Source of the DNA: Shewanella denitrificans OS217
GTDB lineage: Bacteria > Pseudomonadota > Gammaproteobacteria > Enterobacterales > Shewanellaceae
NCBI RefSeq assembly: GCF_000013765.1
Contig: NC_007954.1
Span: 1,674,001-1,738,000 of the forward strand
Reading direction: 5' to 3'
Length of the DNA stretch: 64,000 nucleotides
Below are positions 52,028 to 61,492 of this stretch, one piece after another. The notes beneath the pieces were generated by a model, which was not told the origin of the DNA, ran no database searches, and saw nothing but the letters and a program-made list of their open reading frames with translations. The first letter of the stretch is position 1. Every line of letters begins with the position of its first letter. Both the position numbers and the translations under genes were made by a program.

Positions 52028-52726
52028 GTGACCAGTCAATTTCAAAATAGATTAGTGGGCACCATAGTCTTAGTGGCGTTAGGGGTAATTTTTTTACCTG
52101 ATTTACTCGACGGAAAGCAACGTAAAGTGGAAGAAGTGTTTACCGAAATTCCACTGCGTAGCCAAAGTCTGGCAAGAAATACGCAAGCAGAGTCAGACCC
52201 GCAAGCTGAGCCGAGTCGAGGCGAGCACTCCACCGTCGCTGCGGAGCAAGAGAAGTTTCAAGCTCTGAGTGCCGAGAGCACGCCTGCCCAGCAACAATTG
52301 GAAGGCGCCTCACCACCGATCTCTAGCCTCAAGCCCATTAAAATGGTCGATAGCTTAACGGTCAGTGCCGCCGACAGCAAAAAATTGGCTCCAGCAGCGG
52401 TTAAATCGACTGAAAAAGCAAAAACAGCAGTGAAAACTGTGAGTCGTCCCGAAGCCAGTCAGCCAACAAGCCAGCCTCAGGCGAGTGTGACGCTGCAACT
52501 GGGCGGGTTTAACAGTGCCGATAATGTGGTGGCTTTAGTGGCGCAACTGCGTAAAGCTGGCTTTACAGCCTATACCTTGCCTCGTAATCCTGTTGATGGC
52601 CGTTTGACCAAAGTGTTTGTTGGTCCCGATGTTTCTGAAGCTAAGCTGAAAATAAGGCAAGTTCAGATAGAAAAGCTAACCGGGCTTAAGGGAAAGATTG
52701 TTCCTTACAATCCCCTTGAAAGATAA
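52028..52726 (+). CDS. dedD: DedD-like SPOR-domain cell division protein
   Basis: 232 residues from GTG 52028 (AAGGAATTAGCAA upstream). One N-terminal membrane helix (LVGTIVLVALGVIFLPDLLD), a low-complexity periplasmic linker, and a C-terminal SPOR domain (about 155-230, VTLQLGGFNSADNVVALVAQ, then LRKAGFTAYTLPRN). SPOR domains bind denuded septal peptidoglycan. The folC-dedD-cvpA-purF order supports the name. Confidence 0.92.
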   Translation: MTSQFQNRLVGTIVLVALGVIFLPDLLDGKQRKVEEVFTEIPLRSQSLARNTQAESDPQAEPSRGEHSTVAAEQEKFQALSAESTPAQQQLEGASPPISSLKPIKMVDSLTVSAADSKKLAPAAVKSTEKAKTAVKTVSRPEASQPTSQPQASVTLQLGGFNSADNVVALVAQLRKAGFTAYTLPRNPVDGRLTKVFVGPDVSEAKLKIRQVQIEKLTGLKGKIVPYNPLER

Positions 52727-52842
52727 GTGTTTTATTGGCTCTGTTAAATAGCGTGATTTATTTATTCGACAAGAGGGTGAGAAACCCTCCTGTCTCTGGT
52801 AGAATCGCGCCGTCTTCATCTAGATAGTGGATTTCAAGCTCA

Positions 52843-53343
52843 ATGGTATGGATTGATTACGCAATTATCATCCTGATCGGCCTATCAACCCTGATAAGCC
52901 TTATACGTGGATTTGCCAAAGAGGCCATGTCTCTTGTTGTTTGGTTTGCAGCCTTCTTTATTGCCAGCCAGTTTTATCTCGATCTTGCGGTGCACCTGAC
53001 TCAGATGTCAGATGAATTGTTCCGTAACGGCGTTGCTATCGCTATTTTATTTATCACCACCCTAATTCTAGGCGCATTAATTAATTACCTCTTAGGTCAA
53101 CTGGTGGCCAAAACGGGCCTTTCCGGTACTGACAGGGTATTAGGTGTGTGTTTCGGCGCCATTCGCGGCGCGCTTATCGTGAGTGCGTTACTGTTTTTTA
53201 TGGATGCTTTTACCGCTTTCCCCAATTCAAATTGGTGGAAGCAATCTGTGTTAGTGCCTGAATTTGGTGTGGTTATTCAATGGTTTTTTACCTATTTGGA
53301 AAACACCTCCAGCTTTGTACCCCAAAATATAATGATAAAATAG
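52843..53343 (+). CDS. cvpA: Colicin V production family membrane protein CvpA
   Basis: 166 residues with four membrane helices (about 4-22, 27-47, 60-84, 98-120). It has the family sequence DYAIIILIGLSTLISLIRGF and the GLSGTDRVLGVCFGAIRGAL loop. CvpA is linked to envelope stress and colicin V export in E. coli; the molecular role is unclear. purF follows 27 bases later, as in E. coli. Confidence 0.94.
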   Translation: MVWIDYAIIILIGLSTLISLIRGFAKEAMSLVVWFAAFFIASQFYLDLAVHLTQMSDELFRNGVAIAILFITTLILGALINYLLGQLVAKTGLSGTDRVLGVCFGAIRGALIVSALLFFMDAFTAFPNSNWWKQSVLVPEFGVVIQWFFTYLENTSSFVPQNIMIK

Positions 53344-53370
53344 AACATCTTACAATGAGGAAGCTTACCC

Positions 53371-54885
53371 ATGTGTGGTATCGTCGGAATAGTAGGCAAG
53401 ACATCGGTTAATCAAACGATTTATGATGCACTCACAGTACTTCAACATCGTGGTCAAGATGCTGCAGGTATAGTTACAGTGGATCATCAAGCATTTCGTT
53501 TACGTAAAGCCAATGGCCTAGTGAAGGACGTATTTGAACCTAAGCATATGCAGCGACTGCAAGGTAATGCTGGCATAGGCCATGTACGTTATCCCACAGC
53601 AGGCAGCTCCAGTGCCTCTGAAGCCCAACCTTTTTATGTTAACTCCCCCTTTGGGATTTCATTGGCCCATAACGGCAATCTCACTAACACAGTAGAACTT
53701 GCTGAAGGCTTAGTAAAAAAGCGCCGTCATGTGAATACCACGTCCGACTCAGAAGTATTGCTCAACCTATTAGCCGATGAGCTGCAAGAGACTCGCAGCT
53801 TGACCTTAAGCGCCGATGAGGTGTTTGATGCTGTGGCTAAAGTCCATGGGCAAACTCGCGGCGCTTATGCGGTTGTGGCGATGATTATAGGCCAAGGCCT
53901 AGTGGCATTTCGCGATCCTTTCGGTATTCGTCCGTTAATCTTAGGCAAGCACGAGAGTGCCACCGGTACTGAGTACATGGTAGCCTCTGAAAGTGTGGCA
54001 CTGGATGCGGTTGGCTTTGAAGTGATGCGTGATGTAGCGCCTGGCGAGGCGATTTTTGTCACCTTAGATGGCCAGTTGTTTACCCGTCAGTGCGCCATAG
54101 ATCCTAATTATGCGCCTTGCATATTTGAATTCGTGTATTTTGCGCGCCCAGATTCCACCATAGATAAAGTGTCTGTGTATGCCAGCCGGGTGAACATGGG
54201 GGCAAAGCTAGGTGAAAAAATCAAGAAAGAGTGGGAAGATCATGACATAGATGTGGTTATTCCTATTCCTGAAACCTCTTGCGATATCGCTTTAGAAATT
54301 GCCCGCTGCATGAATTTACCTTACCGCCAAGGGTTTGTGAAAAACCGCTATATTGGCCGTACCTTTATTATGCCGGGGCAAGAAGAGCGGATTAAATCGG
54401 TGCGCCGTAAACTCAATGCGATAAACACTGAGTTTAAGGGTAAAAACGTATTATTAGTGGATGACTCTATCGTACGCGGTACCACCTCTGAGCAGATCAT
54501 CGAAATGGCGCGTGAAGCCGGTGCCAATAAAGTGTATTTCGCCTCGGCAGCCCCAGAAGTTCGCTTCCCGAACGTCTATGGAATCGATATGCCGACCTCC
54601 AATGAGCTGATAGCTTATGGCCGTGACGCCGATGAAATCGCGAATATTATCGGTGCAGATGGGATAATCTTCCAAAACCTGACTGACTTAGTCGAAGCAG
54701 TGCGGATGGAGAACCCTGAAATTAAGCAGTTCGATACTTCGGTATTCGATGGCCACTACATTACCAACGATGTCGACCAAAGCTATTTGGATCACCTGAC
54801 GCAATTGCGTAATGATGATGCCAAGTTAGGCCGTAGCAAAGATATTGGCACTAACCTTGAATTGCACAATGTGTGTCATCCTTAA
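53371..54885 (+). CDS. purF: Amidophosphoribosyltransferase
   Basis: First committed enzyme of purine synthesis, making phosphoribosylamine from PRPP and glutamine. 504 residues. The catalytic Cys follows the initiator Met (MCGIVGIVG). The glutaminase domain has GIGHVRYPTAGSSS and SLAHNGNL. The PRPP loop is VLLVDDSIVRGTTSEQII. The leader contains AATGAGGAAG before the ATG. PurR control is likely in relatives, but I did not identify an operator. Confidence 0.97.
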   Translation: MCGIVGIVGKTSVNQTIYDALTVLQHRGQDAAGIVTVDHQAFRLRKANGLVKDVFEPKHMQRLQGNAGIGHVRYPTAGSSSASEAQPFYVNSPFGISLAHNGNLTNTVELAEGLVKKRRHVNTTSDSEVLLNLLADELQETRSLTLSADEVFDAVAKVHGQTRGAYAVVAMIIGQGLVAFRDPFGIRPLILGKHESATGTEYMVASESVALDAVGFEVMRDVAPGEAIFVTLDGQLFTRQCAIDPNYAPCIFEFVYFARPDSTIDKVSVYASRVNMGAKLGEKIKKEWEDHDIDVVIPIPETSCDIALEIARCMNLPYRQGFVKNRYIGRTFIMPGQEERIKSVRRKLNAINTEFKGKNVLLVDDSIVRGTTSEQIIEMAREAGANKVYFASAAPEVRFPNVYGIDMPTSNELIAYGRDADEIANIIGADGIIFQNLTDLVEAVRMENPEIKQFDTSVFDGHYITNDVDQSYLDHLTQLRNDDAKLGRSKDIGTNLELHNVCHP

Positions 54886-54940
54886 GGCATAATTGAAACA
54901 AAAGTTGCAGCAAAAAATTGCAGCGAATAATTCGATGTAA

Positions 54941-54974
54941 AAAAAACCAGTAGCCTAAAGCTACTGGTTTTTTT
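54941..54974 (+). terminator. Bidirectional terminator between purF and the converging gene
   Basis: A 14-bp stem AAAAAACCAGTAGC / GCTACTGGTTTTTT with loop CTAAA. Confidence 0.9.
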
Positions 54975-55014
54975 ATACCCTCTTGTTACCTTGTTACTTT
55001 GTTAATTCGTGGTA

Positions 55015-56427
55015 TTAACCACGATAACCAAACAGTTTTTTACTGATGATTTCATCTATAACAGGCTGAGGCAAGGCTTGCTGCCATTCGTCTGAGCCTT
55101 TGGCTATCTGCTTTAAGATTTCTCGTGAGAAATAGCTAAACAGATTGATGTCGCTGGATTCAATGCTGGTAATAAAGCCATTATCTAAGAGGTGACGGTA
55201 TAGGTAACGCAAGTTATTGGGCACATTCACTGTGGTTAAGTCTTTCAACTCGCCGGTTTCACTGAGCTCAGGGTAGACAAAAACCCGAGTATGATCGGGA
55301 AACAGTTTACCGAACCCTTCTAAAATACCGCCTTCAAGGCCGCGGTAAAAAGTCTCATCGAAGATTTGCTTAATGTTAATCATGCCGACCACTATGCCAA
55401 TCTGCAGCTTAGTGTATTGGCGGAAATAGGCCCTTAACGAAAAATAGCGGGTGTAATCCGACACCATTACATTGTAACCGAGTAAATTAAGCAGTTTGAC
55501 TCTCTCTATGATGTCTGTAGATGACATATTGGCATCTTTGCCATGGCTGTCATTTAATGAGATTTCGGCGATCACTATGGTATTGTCCTTGCTGACGCCC
55601 TCAAGCTCGGCAAAGGCTTTCTCCCCTTGTTCTATCATGTCGACATTGAGCTTAGTCACAGGTTTGAATGAACCGCGAATAGTTAACACATTCTTTTTGT
55701 AGAGCATTTCAGCGGGTACCGCGACGCTACCATCGGGCTTAAACATGATGGCGCGAGTTTTCCAGCTGCGAATTAGGTGAATATTCTTAGCCCGACTGTC
55801 TATGTCTTCAAAATAGGGACCTTGGAATTCGATGCAATCAATTTCAATCCGATTGGCTTTTAAATCATCGGTTAATGAGTCGATGATTTTTTTAGGATCT
55901 TCAAAATAGTAGTAAGCGGCGTAAATAAGGTTAACGCCGAGGACCCCGAGGGCTTGTTGTTGGGCTTCAGCGTTATCGTCAAACATGCGCACATGGACCA
56001 CGATATTGGACGGCTCGGCGCCGGGGTACATCTGTACTCGTACACCACACCAGGCATGGCACTCGTTATTACGATTAAAGCTCTTGGCAGCCACTGTGGC
56101 GGCGTAGGTAAAATAACGTGAAGACTTGGAGCGCACATCACCGACCCGCTCAATCACTAAATCAAGCTCTTGTTCCATCATGGCTTGGACACGGGCTTTA
56201 CTGACGTAGCGGCCGTCTTGCTGCACACCGTAAATGGCATCCGAGAAGGTCATATCATAGGCTGACATGGTTTTTGCTATGGTACCCGCAGCGGCGCCTG
56301 CCACAAAAAAATTGCGCGCTACTTCTTGTCCAGCACCAATTTCAACGATAGTACCGTATTTCTTATCGTCTAAATTCAGACGTAATGCTTTTTCCTTGGT
56401 ACCGCGAGTGCTCACTTGCTTATTCAT
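55015..56427 (-). CDS. Large conserved protein of unknown function (often mislabelled)
   Basis: 470 residues, soluble, no signal peptide or membrane helix. Highly conserved-looking blocks: YGTIVEIGAGQEVARNFFVA, GAAAGTIAKTMSAYDM, VNLIYAAYYYFEDPK, YKKNVLTIRGSFKPVTKLN, IFDETFYRGLEGGILEGFGK and the terminal KKLFGYRG. I recognise it as a widespread family that databases label inconsistently (TonB-dependent receptor, nicotinate nucleotide enzyme). Nothing in it resembles an outer-membrane receptor. GGAG precedes the ATG. Function unknown. Confidence 0.75.
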   Translation of the reverse strand: MNKQVSTRGTKEKALRLNLDDKKYGTIVEIGAGQEVARNFFVAGAAAGTIAKTMSAYDMTFSDAIYGVQQDGRYVSKARVQAMMEQELDLVIERVGDVRSKSSRYFTYAATVAAKSFNRNNECHAWCGVRVQMYPGAEPSNIVVHVRMFDDNAEAQQQALGVLGVNLIYAAYYYFEDPKKIIDSLTDDLKANRIEIDCIEFQGPYFEDIDSRAKNIHLIRSWKTRAIMFKPDGSVAVPAEMLYKKNVLTIRGSFKPVTKLNVDMIEQGEKAFAELEGVSKDNTIVIAEISLNDSHGKDANMSSTDIIERVKLLNLLGYNVMVSDYTRYFSLRAYFRQYTKLQIGIVVGMINIKQIFDETFYRGLEGGILEGFGKLFPDHTRVFVYPELSETGELKDLTTVNVPNNLRYLYRHLLDNGFITSIESSDINLFSYFSREILKQIAKGSDEWQQALPQPVIDEIISKKLFGYRG

Positions 56428-56629
56428 GCTGTCTCCAACCTATGGCTTAAGTTACTGACCAATACCTTTGGGCTAAGCCGATATTCGTCCTGCATATCTT
56501 AGTGTAATCTTTCAAATTTTTATAGGGTTACCACAGAATAGATCTGAAGTAGTACCTCAGAATTGATGTTGTTGATGACGCTTAACAGGTATAGTCTAGC
56601 GACTATTTGTTGTCTCCTAAGGAAGTCTA

Positions 56630-58516
56630 ATGTTCAGCCCGCGTCTTTTAAGTTTAGCCATACTCATCGCCCTTGGTGGTTGTTCACCTGATCCTATCGT
56701 AGAAACACAGCCTGTTGAAATTTCACTTTCCCAAGCCTCGCCTCAAGTGAACCTTGCTAGTGCTGAGCAACAACTTGAGGCTGCGGTAGCAAACTTTGCC
56801 AGCGATTTTATTCAATTGCAGCCAGCCATGGCGACGTCATTGAATTTATCTCAAGGGCAAGCGGGAGATTTTCAGCGCCGCCTACCGGATTATTCCTCCC
56901 AAGGGGTACAGGCCTTTAAGCTGCAAATGCAACAAGCTGCCCATGCCTTGGCCAGCATTGAAGCCCGCGGTCTTAGTGATGAGCAGCAGCGGCATAGATT
57001 GATCAATCAAGTTATCGGCCAATATTACGCGGGCCTTGCAGATTTCAACGCCGGCTATATTGACACTTGGGCAGGGCACTTACCGTATATTGTCAATCAA
57101 ATAAATGGCCCCTTGATTGATATTCCTGCCATTTTAGCCGATCAACAAACCATTAATAGCCTAGTGGATGGCCAAGATTATCTGGCGCGTCTTTCTGCGC
57201 TGGCCCTCATGGTGGGGCAAGTGCAATCCAAAGTGGCCGAAGATGCTAAAGAAGGGGTGATTCTTCCTAAGGCATTATTCCCTAATACATTGAAGTATCT
57301 GGCAAACTTTGTCGCCTCTCCAGCCGCAGAGCATAGCTTAGTGACAAGCTTTGCGACTAAACTCAGTAACGTGCCTGAACTGACGCCAGAACAAGTACAG
57401 GCCTTAACAGATAAAGCCATTGCACAAGTAGAAACCAACATTTACCCAGCTTATCGCTCATTAACGGCATTTATGTTGGCGCTGGAAGCTAAGGCGCCTA
57501 CCGAGGTGGGCATTTGGGCTCAGCCGAACGGAAAAGCCTTTTATCAGCATGGGATAACCTATCTTGCCGATTCAAGCCTCGGCGCCGATGCCATCCATCA
57601 ACTGGGTATTGATGAGGTGACGCGTATAACCAAGGAAATGGACGCTATTTTAAGCGCCAATGGGTACACTGAAGGCAGTGTTGGTGAGCGCATGCTAGTG
57701 CTTAATCAAGAGCCTCGTTTCTTGTATGAAAATTCAGACGCGGGCCGTCAACAATTACTTAATGATTTAAGCGCTGAAATTAAGCGGGTAATGGACAAGG
57801 CGCCTTCGCTGTTTTCAAGCTTACCGCCTCAAGAAGTGGTGGTGAAACGCGTGCCCGTTGAAACCCAAGCCGGCGCAGCCGGTGGCTCTTATGTACCTCC
57901 TGCACTGGATGGTAGCAGAGCAGGGGTTTACTTTATAAACTTAATGGACATGACCTCTATTGTGAAATACGGTCTAAAAACCTTAACTTACCATGAGGCT
58001 GTGCCCGGACATCATTTTCAAATTGCGCTGAATATGCAACAAACCGACATAGGCTTGATGCGCCAGAATGCCTCTTTCAATGCTTTCATCGAGGGCTGGG
58101 CGTTATACGCCGAACAAGTGGCGTTCGAAATGGGCATGTATGAAAACGATCCTTGGGGCAACTTAGGTCGCCTACAAGCCGAAGTCTACCGCGCCGCTAG
58201 GTTAGTGGTGGACAGCGGACTGCATCATAAAAAGTGGAGCCGTGCAGAGGCGATTAGCTACTTTGCGACCGCGACAGGCTCAACAGAAGCCAATGTGGCG
58301 TCAGCCATCGACAGGTATATTGCCTGGCCGGGTCAAGCCTTAGGTTATAAGCTGGGTATGTTAAAGATTGTCGAGCTGCGCGAGCTTGCCAAAACGGCCT
58401 TAGGCGATAAGTTTGATATCAGGCAATTTCACGATTTGATTTTATTGCCAGGGGCACGCCCTATGAGCGTGGTAGAAGCCGATGTTAACAACTGGATTGC
58501 TAAGAAAAAATCATAA
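56630..58516 (+). CDS. DUF885 family lipoprotein, putative zinc peptidase
   Basis: 628 residues with a lipoprotein signal (MFSPRLLSLAILIALGGCSP, lipidated Cys18). The DUF885 catalytic-like segment has YHEAVPGHHFQIALNM, where HEAVPGH resembles a HExxH zinc site, and FIEGWALYAEQVAFEMGMY with a plausible third ligand. It resembles M3/M32-like metallopeptidases, but substrates are unknown. It is likely anchored in the outer or inner membrane facing the periplasm. Confidence 0.87.
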   Translation: MFSPRLLSLAILIALGGCSPDPIVETQPVEISLSQASPQVNLASAEQQLEAAVANFASDFIQLQPAMATSLNLSQGQAGDFQRRLPDYSSQGVQAFKLQMQQAAHALASIEARGLSDEQQRHRLINQVIGQYYAGLADFNAGYIDTWAGHLPYIVNQINGPLIDIPAILADQQTINSLVDGQDYLARLSALALMVGQVQSKVAEDAKEGVILPKALFPNTLKYLANFVASPAAEHSLVTSFATKLSNVPELTPEQVQALTDKAIAQVETNIYPAYRSLTAFMLALEAKAPTEVGIWAQPNGKAFYQHGITYLADSSLGADAIHQLGIDEVTRITKEMDAILSANGYTEGSVGERMLVLNQEPRFLYENSDAGRQQLLNDLSAEIKRVMDKAPSLFSSLPPQEVVVKRVPVETQAGAAGGSYVPPALDGSRAGVYFINLMDMTSIVKYGLKTLTYHEAVPGHHFQIALNMQQTDIGLMRQNASFNAFIEGWALYAEQVAFEMGMYENDPWGNLGRLQAEVYRAARLVVDSGLHHKKWSRAEAISYFATATGSTEANVASAIDRYIAWPGQALGYKLGMLKIVELRELAKTALGDKFDIRQFHDLILLPGARPMSVVEADVNNWIAKKKS

Positions 58517-58570
58517 TCACCATCTGTCCGCAGCTGGCCATTACAGCGCCTAATTTTCTGTTAAGAGAAG

Positions 58571-58606
58571 CGATAAAGCCCGTTGCTAATACAACGGGCT
58601 TTATCG
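58571..58606. terminator. Bidirectional terminator-like palindrome
   Basis: Perfect 15-bp stem CGATAAAGCCCGTTG / CAACGGGCTTTATCG with loop CTAATA, between converging genes. The T-run is short. Confidence 0.75.
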
Positions 58607-58669
58607 TTCTGACGGTAATGACCGCTTGAATATGGGACAGAGAGCTTGCGCTAAGCTGCCATGATGTCA

Positions 58670-59500
58670 TTAGAAATGAGCCAATTCTCTTGTCAAAATG
58701 GCATGTTTACGTGTCTCTCCCCAACGATAACCCCCCAGCTCGCCATTTTGTCTAAGGACTCTGTGGCAGGGAATAATTAACGCGACTGGATTAGTTCCAA
58801 TTGCCGTTCCAACCGCACGGGAGGCTTTCGGCTTACCAATGAGTTGAGCTATGTCGCCGTAAGAGGCGACTTCACTCTGCTGTAATGTCAGCAAGGCCCG
58901 CCATACATTTAACTGAAAGTTGGTGCCTCGCACCCACAAAGAGAGCGGACTGGGATCCGGTTTAGAGCCAGAGAACAATGAATCAATCACTTTAGCTGTC
59001 TGGATCTTATCTTCGATAATATCCGCATTACACCAGTTTTGCTGTAAGTGGCGCAGGGGGGCCTCTGCATCATGCATATCTACAAAATCCAATTGGCATA
59101 TGCCTCTTGATGTTTGTGCTAAGAACACTAAACCGTAGGGGCTAGTATGATAACCATACACTATGCTTAGTCCTTGCCCTTTTTGCTTAAATTCTGAAGG
59201 TGTAACGGCTTCAATTTGGACGAAATGGTCGTACAGTCGAGAGCCGCTACTCAAGCCAACTTCATAACTTGCATTTAAGGTCGAAAGGGGCTGCTTTCTA
59301 AGCAGATTCTTTGCTCGCTCTAGGGTAAGTGCCTGTAAATATCGTTTAGGCGTGACCCCAGCCCAGCGGCTGAACAGCCGCTGGAAATGATATTCACTTA
59401 AATGTATGTGCGCTGCAACTTCCGCCAAGGTCGGCTGGTTGCCGACGTTGTTTCGAATAAAATCAATTGCTAGCGTTATCCGCTCGTAGTCATCAGTCAT
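58670..59500 (-). CDS. AraC-Ogt fusion: methylated-DNA-cysteine methyltransferase with HTH
   Basis: 276 residues. N-terminal AraC-type helix-turn-helix pair (about 10-110, TLAEVAAHIHLSEYHFQRLF). C-terminal O6-alkylguanine-DNA alkyltransferase (about 190-276) with the acceptor Cys in LIIPCHRVLRQNGELGGYRW. Unlike E. coli Ada there is no N-terminal zinc Cys4 phosphotriester-sensing domain, so its signal, if it is a regulator, must differ. It lies 18 bases from the SDR gene in the same direction. Confidence 0.92.
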   Translation of the reverse strand: MTDDYERITLAIDFIRNNVGNQPTLAEVAAHIHLSEYHFQRLFSRWAGVTPKRYLQALTLERAKNLLRKQPLSTLNASYEVGLSSGSRLYDHFVQIEAVTPSEFKQKGQGLSIVYGYHTSPYGLVFLAQTSRGICQLDFVDMHDAEAPLRHLQQNWCNADIIEDKIQTAKVIDSLFSGSKPDPSPLSLWVRGTNFQLNVWRALLTLQQSEVASYGDIAQLIGKPKASRAVGTAIGTNPVALIIPCHRVLRQNGELGGYRWGETRKHAILTRELAHF

Positions 59501-59518
59501 AACTCACCAGTTCATTCA

Positions 59519-60286
59519 CTATGTTTTGCAAATCGAGACGCCACCATCAACTAATAGGGCGGTTCCAGTTGTAAAACTCGCTGCATCAGAAGCGAGGTAG
59601 AGAGCCGATTGTGCTATCTCTGTGGGTGCAGCTAACCGCTTTAATGCATGAATACTTTTAACAAATTCAAGAGACTCGGGGGTACTTGCAAATTCCCGTC
59701 CCATCTGGGTATCAGTACCTCCAGGCAGTAAGGCATTAATTCTAATATTACGGGATCCATACTCTACGGCCAAAGCCTTAGTGAGTCCGACCAATCCAGC
59801 TTTACTTGCGGCATATGCTGCATTTTGTGGAAACCCGATAGTGTAACCTACGAAGGAAGAGGTGAAAATAATAGCGCCTTTTCCTCGTTTAAGCATGTGC
59901 TCTAATTGATATTTTGCTCCGAGAAATGAACTTGTGAGGTTGGTGGTTAGGGTATTATTCCACTCTTCTAAGGAAAGTTCCGTTGAATCAATTCCTAAGG
60001 CGCCATTAGTGGCTGCATTGTTAAAAGCAATATCCAAACCGCCGAATCGCTCACTGGCAAGTTCAACCAATGCTTTGGCGTAAGATTCGTCTTTCACATC
60101 TCCAGGGAGGGCAATTGCCTTCCCGCCTAATTCAGTAATTTCACTGACTAGTTGCAAAAGCTTTTCACTGCGTCGAGCGCCGACAACCACCTTAGCTCCC
60201 TCTAATGCGAATAATTTTGCCGTCTCATAGCCTATTCCGGAACTCGCACCTGTGACGATAGCCACTTTATCTTTAAGCATTGCCAT
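59519..60286 (-). CDS. Short-chain dehydrogenase/reductase
   Basis: 255 residues from ATG 60286 (MAMLKDKVAIVTGASSGIGY), with AGGAT upstream; a longer frame adds 34 atypical residues. Cofactor motif TGASSGIG, NNAATNG, and catalytic Tyr/Lys in YAASKAGLVGLTKALAVEYG; C-terminal TGTALLVDGGVS. Arg at VVVGARRSEK suggests NADP preference. Substrate unknown. Cotranscription with the AraC-Ogt gene is likely. Confidence 0.92.
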   Translation of the reverse strand: MAMLKDKVAIVTGASSGIGYETAKLFALEGAKVVVGARRSEKLLQLVSEITELGGKAIALPGDVKDESYAKALVELASERFGGLDIAFNNAATNGALGIDSTELSLEEWNNTLTTNLTSSFLGAKYQLEHMLKRGKGAIIFTSSFVGYTIGFPQNAAYAASKAGLVGLTKALAVEYGSRNIRINALLPGGTDTQMGREFASTPESLEFVKSIHALKRLAAPTEIAQSALYLASDAASFTTGTALLVDGGVSICKT

Positions 60287-61016
60287 ACAAAGTATCCTAA
60301 AAAATCGATTCACAGCAAGTATTGCTGTGATTGCTAAATCATTATGCTGTTCAACCTTAGTCTGAAGCGAACCGAATCTTGCTGTCATTTGAGGGGGATT
60401 AGCCTCATCAAGGTAAAGTAATGCCTGAGATTTTATGTTAAAGAGGGCACTAGAAAGGTGGCGTTATTTAGATTTTTAGAGCTGAATTAAGCCTCATTAA
60501 TACAGCAGAGTTACTGCTATGAGTCGCACACTCTAGGTTATGTTCTATTACTTTTTCGAAAAGTGTGAGCAACAACTAACTCTCACATAATCTTCATACC
60601 AACAGCGTTTTTCTTCTACTGCTAAGGCTTGCTGTGGCTTATAGGATCTTTCCTTAGATGAGTCGCCCAATTATCTCAGCAGAAAGTGTGAGCCATCACT
60701 AAGTTTGATACTAATCCCATATTTTTTTTGCGGCTTTTTCTTATACTGTTTGTAACTCGAATCTTATTATCGGCAAACGCTGGATTAGCGTACTGATTTG
60801 CATTATCTGCGGCAGTGATTTATTGCACACAAGATAGAGCATTTAGGTAAACCCTAATATTGGGTGCGTTTTCCTCACATAGACTAAGGTTTACTGATCT
60901 AGATCAACTCACAGTGAATTAGCCCAGTAGTAGTCTCGAGTCAGGCGCTAACTTGGCCATCAATGCGCTTAAATACAGATTCAACCACACGAAAGATGTC
61001 AAAGCTTGGAGGGTTC
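60287..61016. other. Long intergenic region before the nap operon
   Basis: About 730 bases between the SDR gene and napE with no recognised gene. It contains two degenerate direct repeats (60560-60625 and 60683-60750, sharing AAGTGTGAGC and a TTTTTCTT...ACTG end, offset about 123 bases) and an FNR-like site at 60894-60907. Confidence 0.5.
60894..60907 (+). promoter_or_regulatory. FNR/EtrA-like operator
   Basis: CTGATCTAGATCAA matches TTGAT-N4-ATCAA with one mismatch. It lies 110 bases before the napE start. It suggests anaerobic induction of napEDA. Confidence 0.65.
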
Positions 61017-61175
61017 ATGAGTCAGAACACACAATCAGAAAAGCGTACAGAGCTTAAGATTTTTATATTTTTGACTGTCTTTTTAGCACCAATCTTGGCC
61101 GTGCTGTTTGTCAGTGCACTGGGCTTTAGTATTTGGTTTAGCCAAATACTCATGGGCCCACCAGGTGCTGGCTAA
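61017..61175 (+). CDS. napE: Periplasmic nitrate reductase accessory protein NapE
   Basis: 52 residues from ATG 61017, with GGAGG six bases upstream. One membrane helix (FIFLTVFLAPILAVLFVSAL) and the family ending SIWFSQILMGPPGAG. NapE is a small inner-membrane protein of uncertain role in NapEDABC-type (Nap-alpha) operons. It heads the operon here. Confidence 0.9.
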   Translation: MSQNTQSEKRTELKIFIFLTVFLAPILAVLFVSALGFSIWFSQILMGPPGAG

Positions 61176-61234
61176 ATGCGGCTTAACGGCCGAGCAGCGA
61201 AGAACAATAATCAATAACAAAGAGATGCATTTTA

Positions 61235-61492
61235 ATGAGCAATGAACTTCACGTAACCAGCCTAATTGTTCAAGTCAAACCTGAGATGATGACTCAAGTA
61301 AGGCAAGCTATTTTGGAAAACAAACGGGCGGAACTGTCAGTGAACAATGAGGTTAAGTTAGTCGTGGTGTTGGAAGGCGCAAATCAAAAATCCTTGTTGG
61401 ATGATATTGCGGTCATCAATGCTATGCCCGGTGTCTTGACGGCCACCATGGTATATCACCAATGTGAAGTGCTTGAAGAGGGTGAAATATGA
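61235..61492 (+). CDS. napD: NapA chaperone NapD
   Basis: 85-residue ferredoxin-like cytoplasmic chaperone that binds the Tat signal of NapA and prevents premature export. It has HVTSLIVQVKPEMMTQVRQA and the AINAMPGVLTATMVYHQCE region. Its stop overlaps the napA start (ATGA), so the two are translationally coupled. Confidence 0.95.
   Translation: MSNELHVTSLIVQVKPEMMTQVRQAILENKRAELSVNNEVKLVVVLEGANQKSLLDDIAVINAMPGVLTATMVYHQCEVLEEGEI

Noticed and set aside
60963..61016. N-terminal extension of NapE from an upstream ATG
   Set aside because: The GGAGG before ATG 61017 and the short family length favour the later start; the extension is polar and not family-like.
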